Source: Riptortus pedestris (taxonomy: Eukaryota; Arthropoda; Insecta; Hemiptera; Alydidae). Taken from it: DNA of 64,000 nucleotides. Under the pieces are notes generated by a model. The model had not been told where the DNA came from, did not search any database, and saw nothing but the letters and a program-made list of their open reading frames with translations. Position 1 is the stretch's first letter. Every line of letters begins with the position of its first letter. Location: NCBI GenBank assembly GCA_019009955.1, contig CM032232.1, positions 137,016,001-137,080,000 on the forward strand, written 5' to 3'. The position numbers and the translations under genes are program-made. Below are positions 31,151-42,544 of this stretch, piece after piece.

Positions 31151-31469
31151 ACTCTACGCTTAAGTATCAAATATTGTTTCCGAGAGTATATATATGTTGT
31201 TGTTATATTGGTGAAAAAATCTTAGTTTATGCCGATATTTCGAGAATCTTTATTTTCTCTTGTTCAGGGCTGTAAAATTACAGGTACTACTTTATAATAT
31301 TGCACATTGTTATTAAACTAGAGTGTAAAAGGGGTGTTTTTTCTATTATTACTTACCAAGACTAAAGATACTTAAAAACTATTACACTTAGGACTAGGGT
31401 TATAGTAACCTCCCTAGTTTTGTTTACACAGCAGGGTCACAGCCTTATGTTTTGTATATCTATAGTATA

Positions 31470-31680
31470 TTGTCGTTGTTTGTTGAACTATATTATAATT
31501 ATTATACTGCAGTTGTTATATTATGTTAGAACTATTGCTGTGTTTTTTTACAATTATTGCTATATTTTGTTAAAGCTATCTTCATGTTGTGTTAAGACTA
31601 TTATGTTATTGCCACTTATATTATGTTACAACAGTTATTGTTATGTTATATTAAAGCTGTTCTTATGTTGTACCTAAGTT
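31470..31680. repeat. Degenerate ~30-bp AT-rich tandem repeat
   Basis: Units like TATTATGTTA(A/C)AAC(T/A)(A/G)TT recur irregularly. Low complexity. Confidence 0.55.
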
Positions 31681-31689
31681 ACTACTCGT

Positions 31690-31817
31690 ATTTTAGGAGA
31701 TTTCCCTCTTAAGGGAAATCAGCTATTGAGGTTGTACTCATGACGGAATTATCGAAATTTTTCTTCAAATGTCCATCGATCCTACGTAGTAGATGACGAA
31801 AATGAGGACCCTTCAAA

Positions 31818-31821
<4 letters not shown>
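31690..31821 (+). repeat. HINE-like repeat, 5' end, split from its core by Helitrons
   Basis: AGATTTCCCTCTTAAGGGAAATC, then the CATCGATCCTACGTAGTAGA segment up to the (TA)n tract. Its core resumes at about 34690, so two tandem Helitrons (2.85 kb) sit in its (TA)n tract. Confidence 0.8.
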
Positions 31822-31880
<59 letters not shown>

Positions 31881-33264
31881 GTAACCTCTGTCTGTACATT
31901 GATTTTTTTCGCGAAATTTCACGATAACTTTTCGTTTCACATGTCATAGACACCATAACTGCATTTTGTTTCTTTGGTGTCTGTTTTTTTGTTTGTTTGT
32001 TTGTTTGTTTGTTACCTTTTCACGCATAAACGGCTGAACCGAATTTTATGAAACTTGGTATGTGTATTACTACTAGCCCAACTTAGACTTTAGGCTATAT
32101 AAGTATTCTCTAAGATAAACAGGAGTGGGGGTTATAAGGAATGCCTGAAATTAAAAATAGCGATATTTCGTTTCCTATTGCTTTTTCAGCAAATATGCCC
32201 ATTACAAAAGTGGTTTATTTTGTAATTTAGAGTAACTTTTGTTATATGCACTTTTGCCGTAAATGGAAGTATAAATGAGTTATACGCTAAAAACTTTAGC
32301 GGGAGTCAACAATTTATTAGGCAATAAAGACTCAACCGAACTAAACCAAACTCGGTATGTGAATTAGTACTAACGCCTTCCTTATAATAATCCCATACTA
32401 ACATTCTAGTGACGCCCAGGAGTGGGGGTTATAAGGGAGGCCTAAAATAAAATATAGCGATATTTTCGTTTCCTATTGCTTATTCAGCAAATATGCCTAT
32501 AAAAAAAGTTGTTTATTTTGTTATTTACAGTAACTTTTGTTATATACACTTTTGCCGTATACGGAAGTATAAATGAGTTATACGCTAAAAACTATAGCGG
32601 GAGTCCACAATTTTATTTGGCACAAAAGACTCAACCGAACTAAACCAAATTCGGTATGTGTATTAGCACTAACGCCTTCCTTATAATAAGCCATACTAAC
32701 ATTTCTTGGGACGGGCAGGAGTGGGGGTTATAAGGAAGGCCTGAATTTTGAAAATAGCGGTATTTCGTTTCTTATTGCATTTTCGGCAAATATGAACATA
32801 ACAAAAGTTGTTTATTTTGTTATTTATAGTAACTTTTGTCATATTCATTTTTGTCTTTTAACAAAGTATAAACGAGATATACAGTATAAACTAAAGCGGG
32901 AGTCAACGAGTAAACCGAGGTTACAAAAACTCGGTATGTCAATTAGCATTAATTCTTCCATGATAATAAGCTATATTAAAATTCTTAGATTAGAACGGGA
33001 GTGGGGGTTATAAGGGAGGCCTGAAATAAAAATTCGCGATATTTCATTGTCTATTTGTCTACGGGAAATATGACAATTTGGAGGACAGTGAAGACTTACA
33101 TAAAAAAATAATTTTATTATTAACAAATGCCAACAACGGGAATTAACCCTAAACACTGGGACGGGTAAATGTCAAAATATTGTGCAAATTAAAGCCTTGC
33201 CAAAAAAATACCATCACCATTCAGCCTCAAATCAATTCCCGGGCGAAGCCGGGTATCTGAGCTA

Positions 33265-33265
<1 letters not shown>
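31822..33265 (+). mobile_element. Non-autonomous Helitron, copy 1
   Basis: A (TA)n start followed by AAAATTGTAACCTCTGTCTG, a GTTT-type microsatellite, GCATAAACGGCTGAACCGAA, four ~300-bp internal repeats (GGGGGTTATAAG at about 32129, 32427, 32726, 33005), then hairpin CCCGGGCGAAGCCGGG and TATCTGAGCTAG with T following. A CTAG end 8 bp past a hairpin and no target duplication are Helitron traits. No Rep/helicase gene. Confidence 0.8.
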
Positions 33266-33320
<55 letters not shown>

Positions 33321-34669
33321 GTAACCTCTGTCTGTACATTGATTTTTTTCGCGAAATTTCACGATAACTTTTCGTTTCACATGTCATAGACACCATAACT
33401 GCATTTTGTTTCTTTCGTGTCTGTTTGTTTGTTTGTTTGTTTGTTTGTTTGTTTATTTGTTTGTTTGTTTGTTACCTTTTCACGCATAAACGGCTGAACC
33501 GAATTTCATGAAACTTGGTATGTATATTACTACTAACCCAACTTAGACTTTAGGCTATGTTAATATTCTCTGAGACGAATAGGAGTGGGGGTTATAAGGG
33601 AAGCCTGAAATTAAAAATAGCGATATTTCGTTTCCTATTGCATTTTTGGCAATAATGCACATAACAACAATTGTTTATTTTGTTATTTAGAGTAACTTTT
33701 GTTATATGCACTTTTGTCGTATACCTAAGTATAAATGAGTTGTACGTTAAAAACTACTGCGGAAGTCAGCAAGTTTATTTTGCACAAAAAACTCAACCTA
33801 ACTAAACCAAACTCGGTATGTGATTTAGCACTAACGTCTTCCTTATAACAAGCCATACTAACATTTCTAGGGACGGGCAGGAGTGGGGGTTATAAGGGAG
33901 GGCTGAAATTAAAAATAGCGATTTTTCGTTTCCTATTGGTTTTTCGGCAAATATTCACATAACAAAAGTTATCTATTTTGTTATTTAGACTAACTTTTCC
34001 AATATAGACTTTCGTCGTATACCCAAGTATACATGAGTTATGCGCTAAAAATTATAGCGGGAGTCAACAATTTTATTTGGCGCAAAACACTCAACCGAAC
34101 TAAACCAAACTCGGTATGTGAATTAGCACTAGCGCCTTCCTTACAATAGGCCATACTAACATTTCTAGGGACGAGCAGGAGTGAGGGTTATAAGGGAGGC
34201 CTGAAATTAAATATAGTGATATTTTGTTTCCTATTGGGGTTTCGGCAAATATGCACATAACTAAAGTTGTTTATTTTGTTATTTAGAGAAACTTTTGTTA
34301 TATACACTACCGTCGTATACCGAAAAATAAAGGCGTCATACGCTAAAAATTATAGCGGGAGTCAACAACTTTATTCGGCACAAAAGACTCAACCGAACTA
34401 AATAAAACACTCGGTATGTGCATTAGCACTAACGCCTTCCTTATAATAAGCCATACCAACATTTCTAGGAACGGGCAGGAGTGGGGGTTATAAGGGAGGC
34501 CTGAATTTACAAATTTTATTAACAAATCCACAGTAACGACGGGTATAAATTCTAAACACTGGGAAAGGGAAATAAAAAAAATATTGTGCAAAGTAAAGCC
34601 TTGCCAAAAAAATACCATCACCATCCAGCCTCAAATGAATTCCCGGGCGAAGCCGGGTATCTGAGCTAG
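33266..34669 (+). mobile_element. Non-autonomous Helitron, copy 2, in tandem with copy 1
   Basis: (TA)n at 33266-33313, then the same head and four ~298-300-bp units (GTTATAAG at about 33591, 33889, 34187, 34487), ending CCCGGGCGAAGCCGGG...CTAG at 34666-34669. Directly downstream of copy 1. Confidence 0.82.
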
Positions 34670-34978
34670 TATATATATATGTGTGTGTGTGTGTGTCTGT
34701 TACCGCTCTAGCGGTCGCAATTTTTGTTTGATCGTTACCAGACTCGATATTTAGTCGTTTTATGTAAAAAGAAAGACCAAGTTCGTTAACGGCTGAAATC
34801 GGACCAGTGGAAGGGGGGGGGGTTTAGAGGGGAGGATTTTCGTAAATTCGAAATATCTCCGTTTCTATACATCGGTTCGAAACATAGTACAGAATCAATC
34901 TTATTGCAAATTAAATTTACTATAAATATTGTTATATGCATTTATTCTCTATCTTGAATATTAACCGAGATTTATGCA
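34670..34978 (+). repeat. HINE-like repeat, core (continuation of 31690)
   Basis: TACCGCTCTAGCGGTCGCAA, GGAAGGGGGGGGG and TTACTATAAATATTG follow the Helitron 3' end. The copy ends where the next one begins. Confidence 0.8.
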
Positions 34979-35124
34979 TTTTTAGCAGATTTCCCTTAAG
35001 GGAAATCAGCTATTGAGGTCGTACTCATGACGCGAGTTTCGAAAAATTTCTTCAAATGTCCATCGATCCTACCCAGGAGATGACGAAAATGAGGTCCGTT
35101 CAAAATTATATATATACAGGTATC

Positions 35125-35173
<49 letters not shown>

Positions 35174-35702
35174 CTGTTAACGCTCTTGCGGTCGCAATTT
35201 TTGTTTGATCTTTACCGTAAAAAGGAAGATCAAGTTCGTTAATAGCTGAAATCGGACCAGTGGGAGGGGGGTATAGAGGGGGTTTTCGAAAATTCAAAAT
35301 ATGTCCGTTATTTTGGGTCGGTTCGAAAAATAGTATAGAATCAATCTTATTGAAAATTAAATTTACTATAAATATTGTTCTATACATTTATTCTGTATCT
35401 TGAATATTAACCGAGATATTTGCATTTGTATTCTGCGTGTGGTCACCAGTAGGCTATGTTCGGACTTTCCGCCGAGAGCTCTGGCGGCCGTTTCCATAAC
35501 TATTCGTCCCTCGTGAATAGGTTTAGAGAATAGGTTAACTGTTTTTTGGGACTAGAAACTACTGGGTTATTACGCCCTATATAATGTTTTAGGTTTAGAG
35601 GTTTTTTACTACTACAGTTGTTATTAGGCAGATTTCTCTATTGTAAAACTTCACGTGGGAAATCTGCTTAGTTTACGCAGCCCCTGCGTGACGGACTTTT
35701 GT
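34979..35702 (+). repeat. Complete HINE-like repeat, 724 bp
   Basis: Best reference copy. 5': TTTTTAGCAGATTTCCCTTA with palindrome GATTTCCCTTAAGGGAAATC; (TA)n at about 35128-35167; core with GGTCGCAATTTTTG and GGGAGGGGGG; 3': GTGGGAAATCTGCTTAG, hairpin ACGCAG-CCC-CTGCGT, GACGGACTTT. The 12-bp subterminal inverted repeats are AGCAGATTTCCC and GGGAAATCTGCT. Confidence 0.92.
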
Positions 35703-35934
35703 ACTCCCCAGCTATCAACTCTATTTTAAGTAATAATCCTTATAATAATTATCCTTATTATAATACATGAAATATATTATATTATATAGTCTCCCTTATA
35801 AACATAATTGGATTTTAGTAAACATTTTAGCACGTCGTTATTAATCACATTAACTGTGAGAGGCAATTACCTGCAAGCTAAACCATAATTACCTAGGCCT
35901 ATCTGCAAATGGCTATTGCACTGTATTTAATTAA

Positions 35935-36370
35935 CGTTTATCTAATCAAGGCAATTGAAAATGTTTTCGTTATTATGAGTCGGATCGTAAACTGATATAG
36001 GACCAAACTTAATTTAACAAGATCCTATAGAATATTATGATCCAAATAATAGTGACGTAAATATTTTCATTTTTTGCATCCCTCCATCTAAACCACTCAC
36101 TTTTCCTTGTCCGATTTCAGCCAATAACAAATATGATCTTTAGTGTTAACAGAAATGTTTAACTCTTTAACTCAAGTACTCAGCCAGTTATTTGTACTTT
36201 ATTGTTATCAGCATTCAATACCCCCCCCCCACACAACCCTGATGACCTCTACTCATCGGTTGTTTTAAATAGTAATAGGGAATATGTATTGAGATGAGAT
36301 CAAAATTTTTGTTATACCATCAGGTGGGAAATCTGCTTAGTTTACGCAGCCCCTGCGTGAGGGACATTTT
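35935..36370 (+). repeat. HINE-like repeat, variant subfamily, 3' part
   Basis: Variant core (ATTATGAGTCGGATCGTAAA, a C-run near 36223) and a good 3' end at 36323-36370 with intact hairpin (GAGGGACATTTT). Confidence 0.75.
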
Positions 36371-36424
36371 ATTGCTATGTCCACACTATTTGACAATGCA
36401 ATTATTGTTATTTCTTAAGGCTTC

Positions 36425-36505
36425 TTGTTTTGCCAACAGGCACTGATGATGGAGCTTAGCCTCTGAAAGTGCACTCTGCATATTAAAGTACCTGGAATAG
36501 TGAGG
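36425..36505 (+). mobile_element. Penelope-like 3' end fragment
   Basis: CCAACAGGCACTGATGATGG...GAAAGTGCACTCTGCAT matches the 3' end of the Penelope element at 55156-55206. Only the tail is left. Confidence 0.7.
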
Positions 36506-36584
36506 GTTTACAGAAGGGGGGATTCCAAAAATACCCATAATAATTTTATGGGACGGATCGTAATTGTTACAGAAGCATTTTATT

Positions 36585-36813
36585 TATATTTAAATTTATT
36601 ATTAATGCCCACCTTTTGCAACTACGGCTAATTGGGACGAGTTATCTATAGATTACCACCCTTTTCTAGCCAGGGTGGGACTAAGGAATTTATTTAATGA
36701 ATTTCGTCACTAAATAAATTCCTACTGCCCAGATGGGAATCGAACTCGCCAACTCTGGGATTACCATGAGAGTTTTAAGGCAACGCATTAAGTCACATGG
36801 CTAACCTGAGCCC
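36585..36813 (-). mobile_element. tRNA-derived SINE, near-complete
   Basis: Reverse-strand copy. GGGAATCGAAC (box B complement) lies at about 36737, the GTGAC/AATAAATTCC body precedes it, and it ends ATGGCTAACCTGAGCCC. The tail side is ATT-rich at 36585. Confidence 0.85.
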
Positions 36814-36889
36814 AATTTTATTAAACTATTGATGCTCTATAATTGATGTCCTCTGGAATTTGCCGTAATTGAAATATTAAGTGAGTTAT

Positions 36890-37030
36890 TTCATACATTT
36901 ATGCATCCAGTCTTCAGTCCCCCCCCCCTCCGAACCCAGAAATTGAGAATATTTGGTGAGAAGAGATCAAACTATGTTATACCAGAACGTGAGAAATCCG
37001 CTTAGTTTACGCAGCCCCTGCGTGTAGGTT
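36890..37030 (+). repeat. HINE-like repeat, 3' end
   Basis: C-run near 36920, then GAGAAATCCGCTTAGTTTAC, hairpin ACGCAG-CCC-CTGCGT, and an altered end GTAGG. Confidence 0.75.
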
Positions 37031-37128
37031 TTTTTTTCTCTGAATGTGTGCCTTAATGTGTTCTTTATCTTATTAAAACACTACGGGAAGGTTCTAAGAA
37101 ATGTTGCTAATGTTCTATTGTACAGTCT

Positions 37129-37350
37129 GGGGCTCATGTTAGCAATGCGAGTTAAAGTGTTGCCTTTAATTTCACATGGTAATCATAGAGTGATGGAGTT
37201 CGATTCCCGCCTGGGCAAGGGAATTTATTTAGTGACGAAATTCATTAAATAAAATAATAAGTCCCATCCTGGCCAGAAAAGGGTGGTAACCTGTAGATAA
37301 CCCGCCCCAATTAGCCTTAGTTGCAAAAAGTGGACGTTAATTAATAATAA
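37129..37350 (+). mobile_element. tRNA-derived SINE, near-complete
   Basis: GGGGCTCATGTTAGCAATGC head, GTTCGATTCC box B at about 37199, body AATTTATTTAGTGACGAAAT, GTGGTAACCTGTAGATAACC, and an AATAATAAT tail. Confidence 0.87.
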
Positions 37351-37439
37351 TAATATTGTACAGAATTTTTATCAGACTCTGATTACAGAAGATAGTTGAA
37401 AAATTGTAAGCTTGTTTCTCCTCGAAACAAGTTTTAAGT

Positions 37440-38120
37440 GTTGGAGTTTGTATAGGAGTGAGGTTGTGAGGTCATATTATATATATAAGAGGGAGGGGGG
37501 GGGTTGATAGTGTTTAGGGGTGGGGGAGTGATGTATGGTGCTGGCCTGGGAGATAAGGGCTTAGCCCAGATAGGGGAGGGCTTCATCCCTCAGGAGTGGG
37601 GAGGATAACCGACGGGGTGGGGGGAGAGCAGTGAAAAATGTTGTATTTGAAAAAGAAATATATTATTTCAACCTGTCTTTTCCTCCCTTGGGGGGCTTCC
37701 ATGGAAATCAAAAGTCTGTCACGCAAGGCTCCTACTAGACATTTAAAAGACATCTATCTTTCTATTTCTCTTCTTTTTCGGTTCGTATTATATACCTTTA
37801 AGATCTTTAGCCTCGAGGTATTCGTGTCTAGAGTTTCTGGCAGTGAGAAATCAATTCTACGTACAACCCCCGTTATCCAAGTAGGACCTGGAATGAGTTG
37901 TGTCCAGTAGAGTGGCGGGCCTCATTATACCAGGGTAGGTGGGCAGTCGCTTTATCACCAAAGGCCAGTTTGATAGTAGACGGAATCTGGGATAGTCAAC
38001 GTCCTTTTTCATATCGACGGTCTGTCAGACAGATTTACTCATTAGACTCCTGCCAATCCACTACTTCCGCGACACCAATGAGCTGTAGTAGTGAACAGGT
38101 GAACTAACTCTGTGGTCACC
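37440..38120. other. G-rich low-complexity DNA, then unassigned sequence
   Basis: 37480-37630 is G-rich (AGGGAGGGGGGGGG and related). 37690-38110 looks like unique or very old repeat sequence; small ORFs there resemble nothing. Confidence 0.5.
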
Positions 38121-38121
38121 C

Positions 38122-38345
<224 letters not shown>

Positions 38346-38348
38346 ATA

Positions 38349-39407
38349 TCTATATATATATAAAATTGTAACCTCTGTCTGTACATTGATTTTTTTCGCG
38401 AAATTTCACGATAACTTTTCGTTTCACATGTCATAGACACTATAACTGCATTTTGTTTCTTTGGTGTCTGTTTGTTTGTTTGTTTATTTGTTTGTTTGTT
38501 TGTTTGTTACCTTTTCACGCATAAACGGCTGAACCAAATTTTATGAAACTTGGTATCTATATTACTGCTAACCCAACTTAGACTTTAGGCTATGTTAATA
38601 TTCTCTGAGACGAACAGGAGTGGGGGTTATAAGAGAAGCCTGAAATTAAAAATAGGGATATTTCCTTTTCTATTGGTTTTTCGGAAAATATGAACATAAC
38701 AAAAGTTGTTTATTTTATAATTTAGAGTAACTTTTGTTATATACATTTTTGTCGTATACCTAAGCATAAATGAGTTATACGTTAAAACTACTGAGGAAGT
38801 CAACAATTTTATTTGGCCCAAAAAACTCAACCGAACTAAACCAAACTCGGTATGTGAGTTAGAACTAGCGCCTTCCTTATAATAAGCTATACTAACATTT
38901 CTAGGGAAGGGCAGGAGTGGGGGTTATAAGGGAGACCTGAAATTAAAATTAGTGATATTTCGTTTCCTATTGGGGTTTCGGCAAATATGTACATAACAAA
39001 AGTTGTTTATTTTGTTATTTAGAGAAACTTTTGTTATATAAAATATCGTCGTATACCGAAGTATAAAGGCGTTATACGCTAAAAATTATAGCCGGAGTCA
39101 ACAATATTATTTGGCACAAAAGACTCAACCGAACTAAATAAAACACTGGGTATGTGTATTAGCACTAACGCCATCCTTATAATAAGCCATACTAACATTT
39201 CTAGGAACGGGCAGGAGTGGGGGTTATAAGGGAGGCCTGAATTTACAAATTTTATTATTAACATATCCACAGAAACGACGGGTATTAGCCCTAAACACTG
39301 GGACGGGTAAATGTCAAAATATTGTGCAAAGTAAAGCCTTGCCAAAAAAATACCATCACCATCCAGCCTCAAATGAATTCCCGGGTGAAGCCGGGTATCT
39401 GAGCTAG
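38349..39407 (+). mobile_element. Non-autonomous Helitron, copy 3, both ends defined
   Basis: Begins TCTATATATATATAAAATTG after an A and ends CTAG before a T, as expected for A|T insertion. It has three ~300-bp internal units (about 38626, 38923, 39223), one fewer than copies 1 and 2, and hairpin CCCGGGTGAAGCCGGG. Length 1059 bp; no protein. Confidence 0.88.
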
Positions 39408-39411
39408 TATA

Positions 39412-39461
<50 letters not shown>

Positions 39462-39559
39462 TATATATATAAAGTACATTTATAGACTAATCATTTATTA
39501 TTTATGAATATTTTTTGAGTCTTAAGGTCAGAAAAATAATTCGTTTTTCATATAACCAT

Positions 39560-39625
39560 TTATTACATCGCCAACGCGTTTCGAGAGTCTACCACTCCTT
39601 CTCAAGGGGTTATACAAATTAAGTC
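39560..39625 (-). mobile_element. Penelope-like 3' end fragment
   Basis: On the minus strand CCCCTTGAGAAGGAGTGGTA then GACTCTCGAAACGCGTTGG, the GA.GGAG...CGAAACG signature. Only the tail is present. Confidence 0.5.
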
Positions 39626-39709
39626 AAAAAGTCTATTATTTAAATTGTTTTATGTCTGACTATTATTTAACTAATTAAACGTTTTAGTACTACCCAGCCA
39701 TCAACACTA

Positions 39710-40625
39710 TTAGCAGATTTCCCTTAAGGGAAATCAGCTGTTGAGGCCGTATTCATGACGCGATTTTCGAAATTTTTCTTCAAATGTCCATCGATCCTAT
39801 CTAGGAGATGATGAAAGGGGGATGAAAAAATTTAAAATATTTCCATTATTATAAGTTGGATCGTAAAATGTTATAGAACCAATCTTGTTAAACTATTGAT
39901 GTACTATATATGTCTGTTACCGCTTAGGGGTCGCAATTTTTGTTTATCGTTACCAAACTCGATTTTTAGTAGTATTTAGGAGAAATTTCTTCGTACTATA
40001 AGCCGAATTGAAAAGTGTATAGATTAAATCTTATTTCAAATTCAAGTTACTTTAAATATTGTTATACACATTTATTCTCTATCTTGAATATTAACCGAGA
40101 TATTTGCATTTTTCAGTTTTCAGCCTTCAGGAAACCCCCACTTCTACTCATGTGGCAAAACAGTACTCTGTTATGTAATAAACCACATTATTCAAAGCTT
40201 AAATACCAAATATTGTTTTCAAGGGACCTATATTATACGCGATACATGCAAATATGTTCTGGTGACCCCCCCCCCCCTGTTTTAGTTCTTGGACTACTAA
40301 AATTTGATTGATTGGGATATACATTATTCTGAATCATTATAAATTATAGTGCTAGATGTAGTAAATAGTTTTCAATAAAATTAATATGTTATGTTCTGAT
40401 ATATTTCAGTAATCGTTTTTCACGCTTGGCAGACCTGTTTATTTATATTCGAGATGCTTCCGATCGGTAGGTTCGTTATAATCGTTTGTATTTATTATTA
40501 TCATTTGTATTTATTCACTTGATATTCACGGTGCTGTTATGTTACCAGTATGTGTAGATTAATCTATTGTTAAACTTCACGAGGGAAATCTGCTTAGTTT
40601 ACGCAGCCCCTGCGTGACGGAGTTT
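39710..40625 (+). repeat. Complete long-form HINE-like repeat
   Basis: TTAGCAGATTTCCCTTAAGG at the 5' end, no (TA)n expansion, the long-form extension (CAGCCTTCAGGAAACCCCCA, C-run near 40270), and a 3' end with intact hairpin and GACGGAGTTT. 916 bp. Confidence 0.9.
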
Positions 40626-41120
40626 ATTTTACATTTCACTCGTATATAATAACACCTCTGTTTAAATTGAATCTGGACTCCATAGGAACAAGAATCGCAT
40701 TTATTCAGAATGTTGGAGGTTCATGTAAGTTTAGTGTGGATTAGGGTCATGATATAGAATGTTATTATACGCAGGATAAGCCAGTAAGCCTATAAGGTGT
40801 ATATATAAATTCACTGTATGTTGTATATAAACAGACTACCTGTTGTATAAATATATTGCTACCCAGGATTACTTTAACACTATTCCTCTGTACAACTCTT
40901 TCTCCTGAAAGAACGGATATAAAAACATTTCTTATTTTTTCATCTCTCTTTATTTTTTATTTGTCACTAGAAATTGTATCATTAAAATTAATTTTTAAGC
41001 CTCTGAAAAAATACATTTATATTCATTGTTTAAAAAGGATCATTTGGTAAATGGTCAACAAAAATAAGCCACTTTCTTTTTAATGCTTTTCTAAATGTAA
41101 TCGTTTTTCAGGCTATAATG
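40626..41120. other. Unassigned AT-rich stretch
   Basis: Nothing recognisable before the gypsy fragment that starts near 41130. Confidence 0.5.
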
Positions 41121-41129
41121 TATAAGCTT

Positions 41130-41960
41130 TTGCAGGTGGAAAAACATGGACAAGGAAATTGAAGAAAGGGTTGCTGAATGTTGACAATGCATTGAAAAAC
41201 TTAACCCAAGAAAAACTGTCCACTCATGGGAACGTACTTCTAATCTATGGGAGAGGCTGCACGTTGATTTCTTAAGACCAACAGATGGTCAACAGTACCT
41301 TATATTAGTTGATGCTTTTAGTAAGTGGGTAGAAGTTATACCGGCAAAAACATCTACAAGTACCTGGACCATCGATGAATTACGAAGAATATTATCAAAT
41401 TTTGGTTTTACCGTACATATTGGTATCCGATAATGGAAGACAGTTTATTTTCCAAGAGTTCGAAAACTTCATGAATGAATGTGGAATTATTCACAAAACA
41501 TATGCACCATACCATCCGAATTCAAACGGTCTGGCTGAAAGGTACGTACAGACTGTCAAGAAGGCGTTAAAATCTATGGAGAGAGAAAAGAGAACGCTAC
41601 AAAATGAAGTGCAAAAACTCCCAATGCAACTCAGACAATCGCCCAATGCTACTGGAACATCAGCTTATCATCTAATGTTTGGAAGGAACATCTAGACGAA
41701 CCTCTCCATAATAGTTCCAACATTAGAAACAAGGATACATCGGGAAAAGGAACTCCAAGTCGGAATCAATAGAAATTTTAAGGTTGGAGATAAGTCAACA
41801 GCAGGCTCGTGAGTATGTCAACGGATCAACGAAATGGGACTTAAGCCGTATAACTGCAAAACAAGGAAATGTAATGTACACAATTGTTCTAGATGTTGGG
41901 CGCATCATCAAAAGACATGTTGACCAGCTCATCCTACGTACGGCACCACACCACTGTAAA
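41130..41960 (+). pseudogene. Ty3/gypsy integrase fragment
   Basis: Starts in the zinc-binding region (MDKEIEERVAEC, then a stop in place of one residue, QCIEKLNPRK). The catalytic core follows: ERLHVDFLRPTDGQQYLILV (first Asp), LVSDNGRQF (second Asp), NSNGLAERYVQTVKKAL (Glu). A frameshift near 41400 splits the core; the second part lies in the frame 41375-41695, which ends at FGRNI and a stop. Decayed downstream sequence still shows INRNFKVGDK, the C-terminal integrase segment. RT and protease are absent and no LTR is seen. It is most similar in style to K02A2.6-type gypsy integrases; dead. Confidence 0.85.
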
Positions 41961-42420
41961 TAGACGAGGAGGTGTTACATATGATCATTGTGCTACTCCT
42001 GTTAACATATGATTATTGTAGTTATATTATTATTATGTTACTATACTATTTTCTGTTTCTTTACTTTTAGAATTAAAATGAATAACCAAGTTATGTTCAT
42101 ATTATTAATAGGTAGATTTATTTATGAAATTAATAAATCACTTCTATGTTCACCTATTCAATTAAAAAAACAAAATGTTTGGTTGCACTTCAGTGAAATA
42201 CGCCATATCCGTTCCAACGCGTCAGATAAAAAATGTCATAAAACATAATTTTATGATAATCAACAATAGTTATAGCTAATAATTAATTTCATCGTACGAA
42301 GTATTGTAATTACAACAATTTTTGGTTTTCAAATTTTATGGGAATCGTCAGTTTTTTACCTCCCTTGGATGGACCCACTCGGCGTGTACTCCCATAACTC
42401 AAAAACTAAATTAAATTTTA
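41961..42420. other. Unassigned AT-rich stretch
   Basis: No gene or element recognised; possibly untranslated sequence of the gypsy remnant. Confidence 0.4.
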
Positions 42421-42428
42421 CATTTCGG

Positions 42429-42466
42429 GCTGTTACAGGAGCTGCGTTAACCAAGCATATTTCCAA
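42429..42466 (-). repeat. HINE-like repeat, decayed 3' end
   Basis: CTGTTACAGGAGCTGCGTTA then CAAGCATATTTCC: hairpin partly lost. Confidence 0.6.
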
Positions 42467-42544
42467 AGTACCTGAATAAGAAACCAAAATGATTAGTAGA
42501 AAGTTGGGAGGGGATGGGGTTACATGAAAGTAAGAATAACTCCG

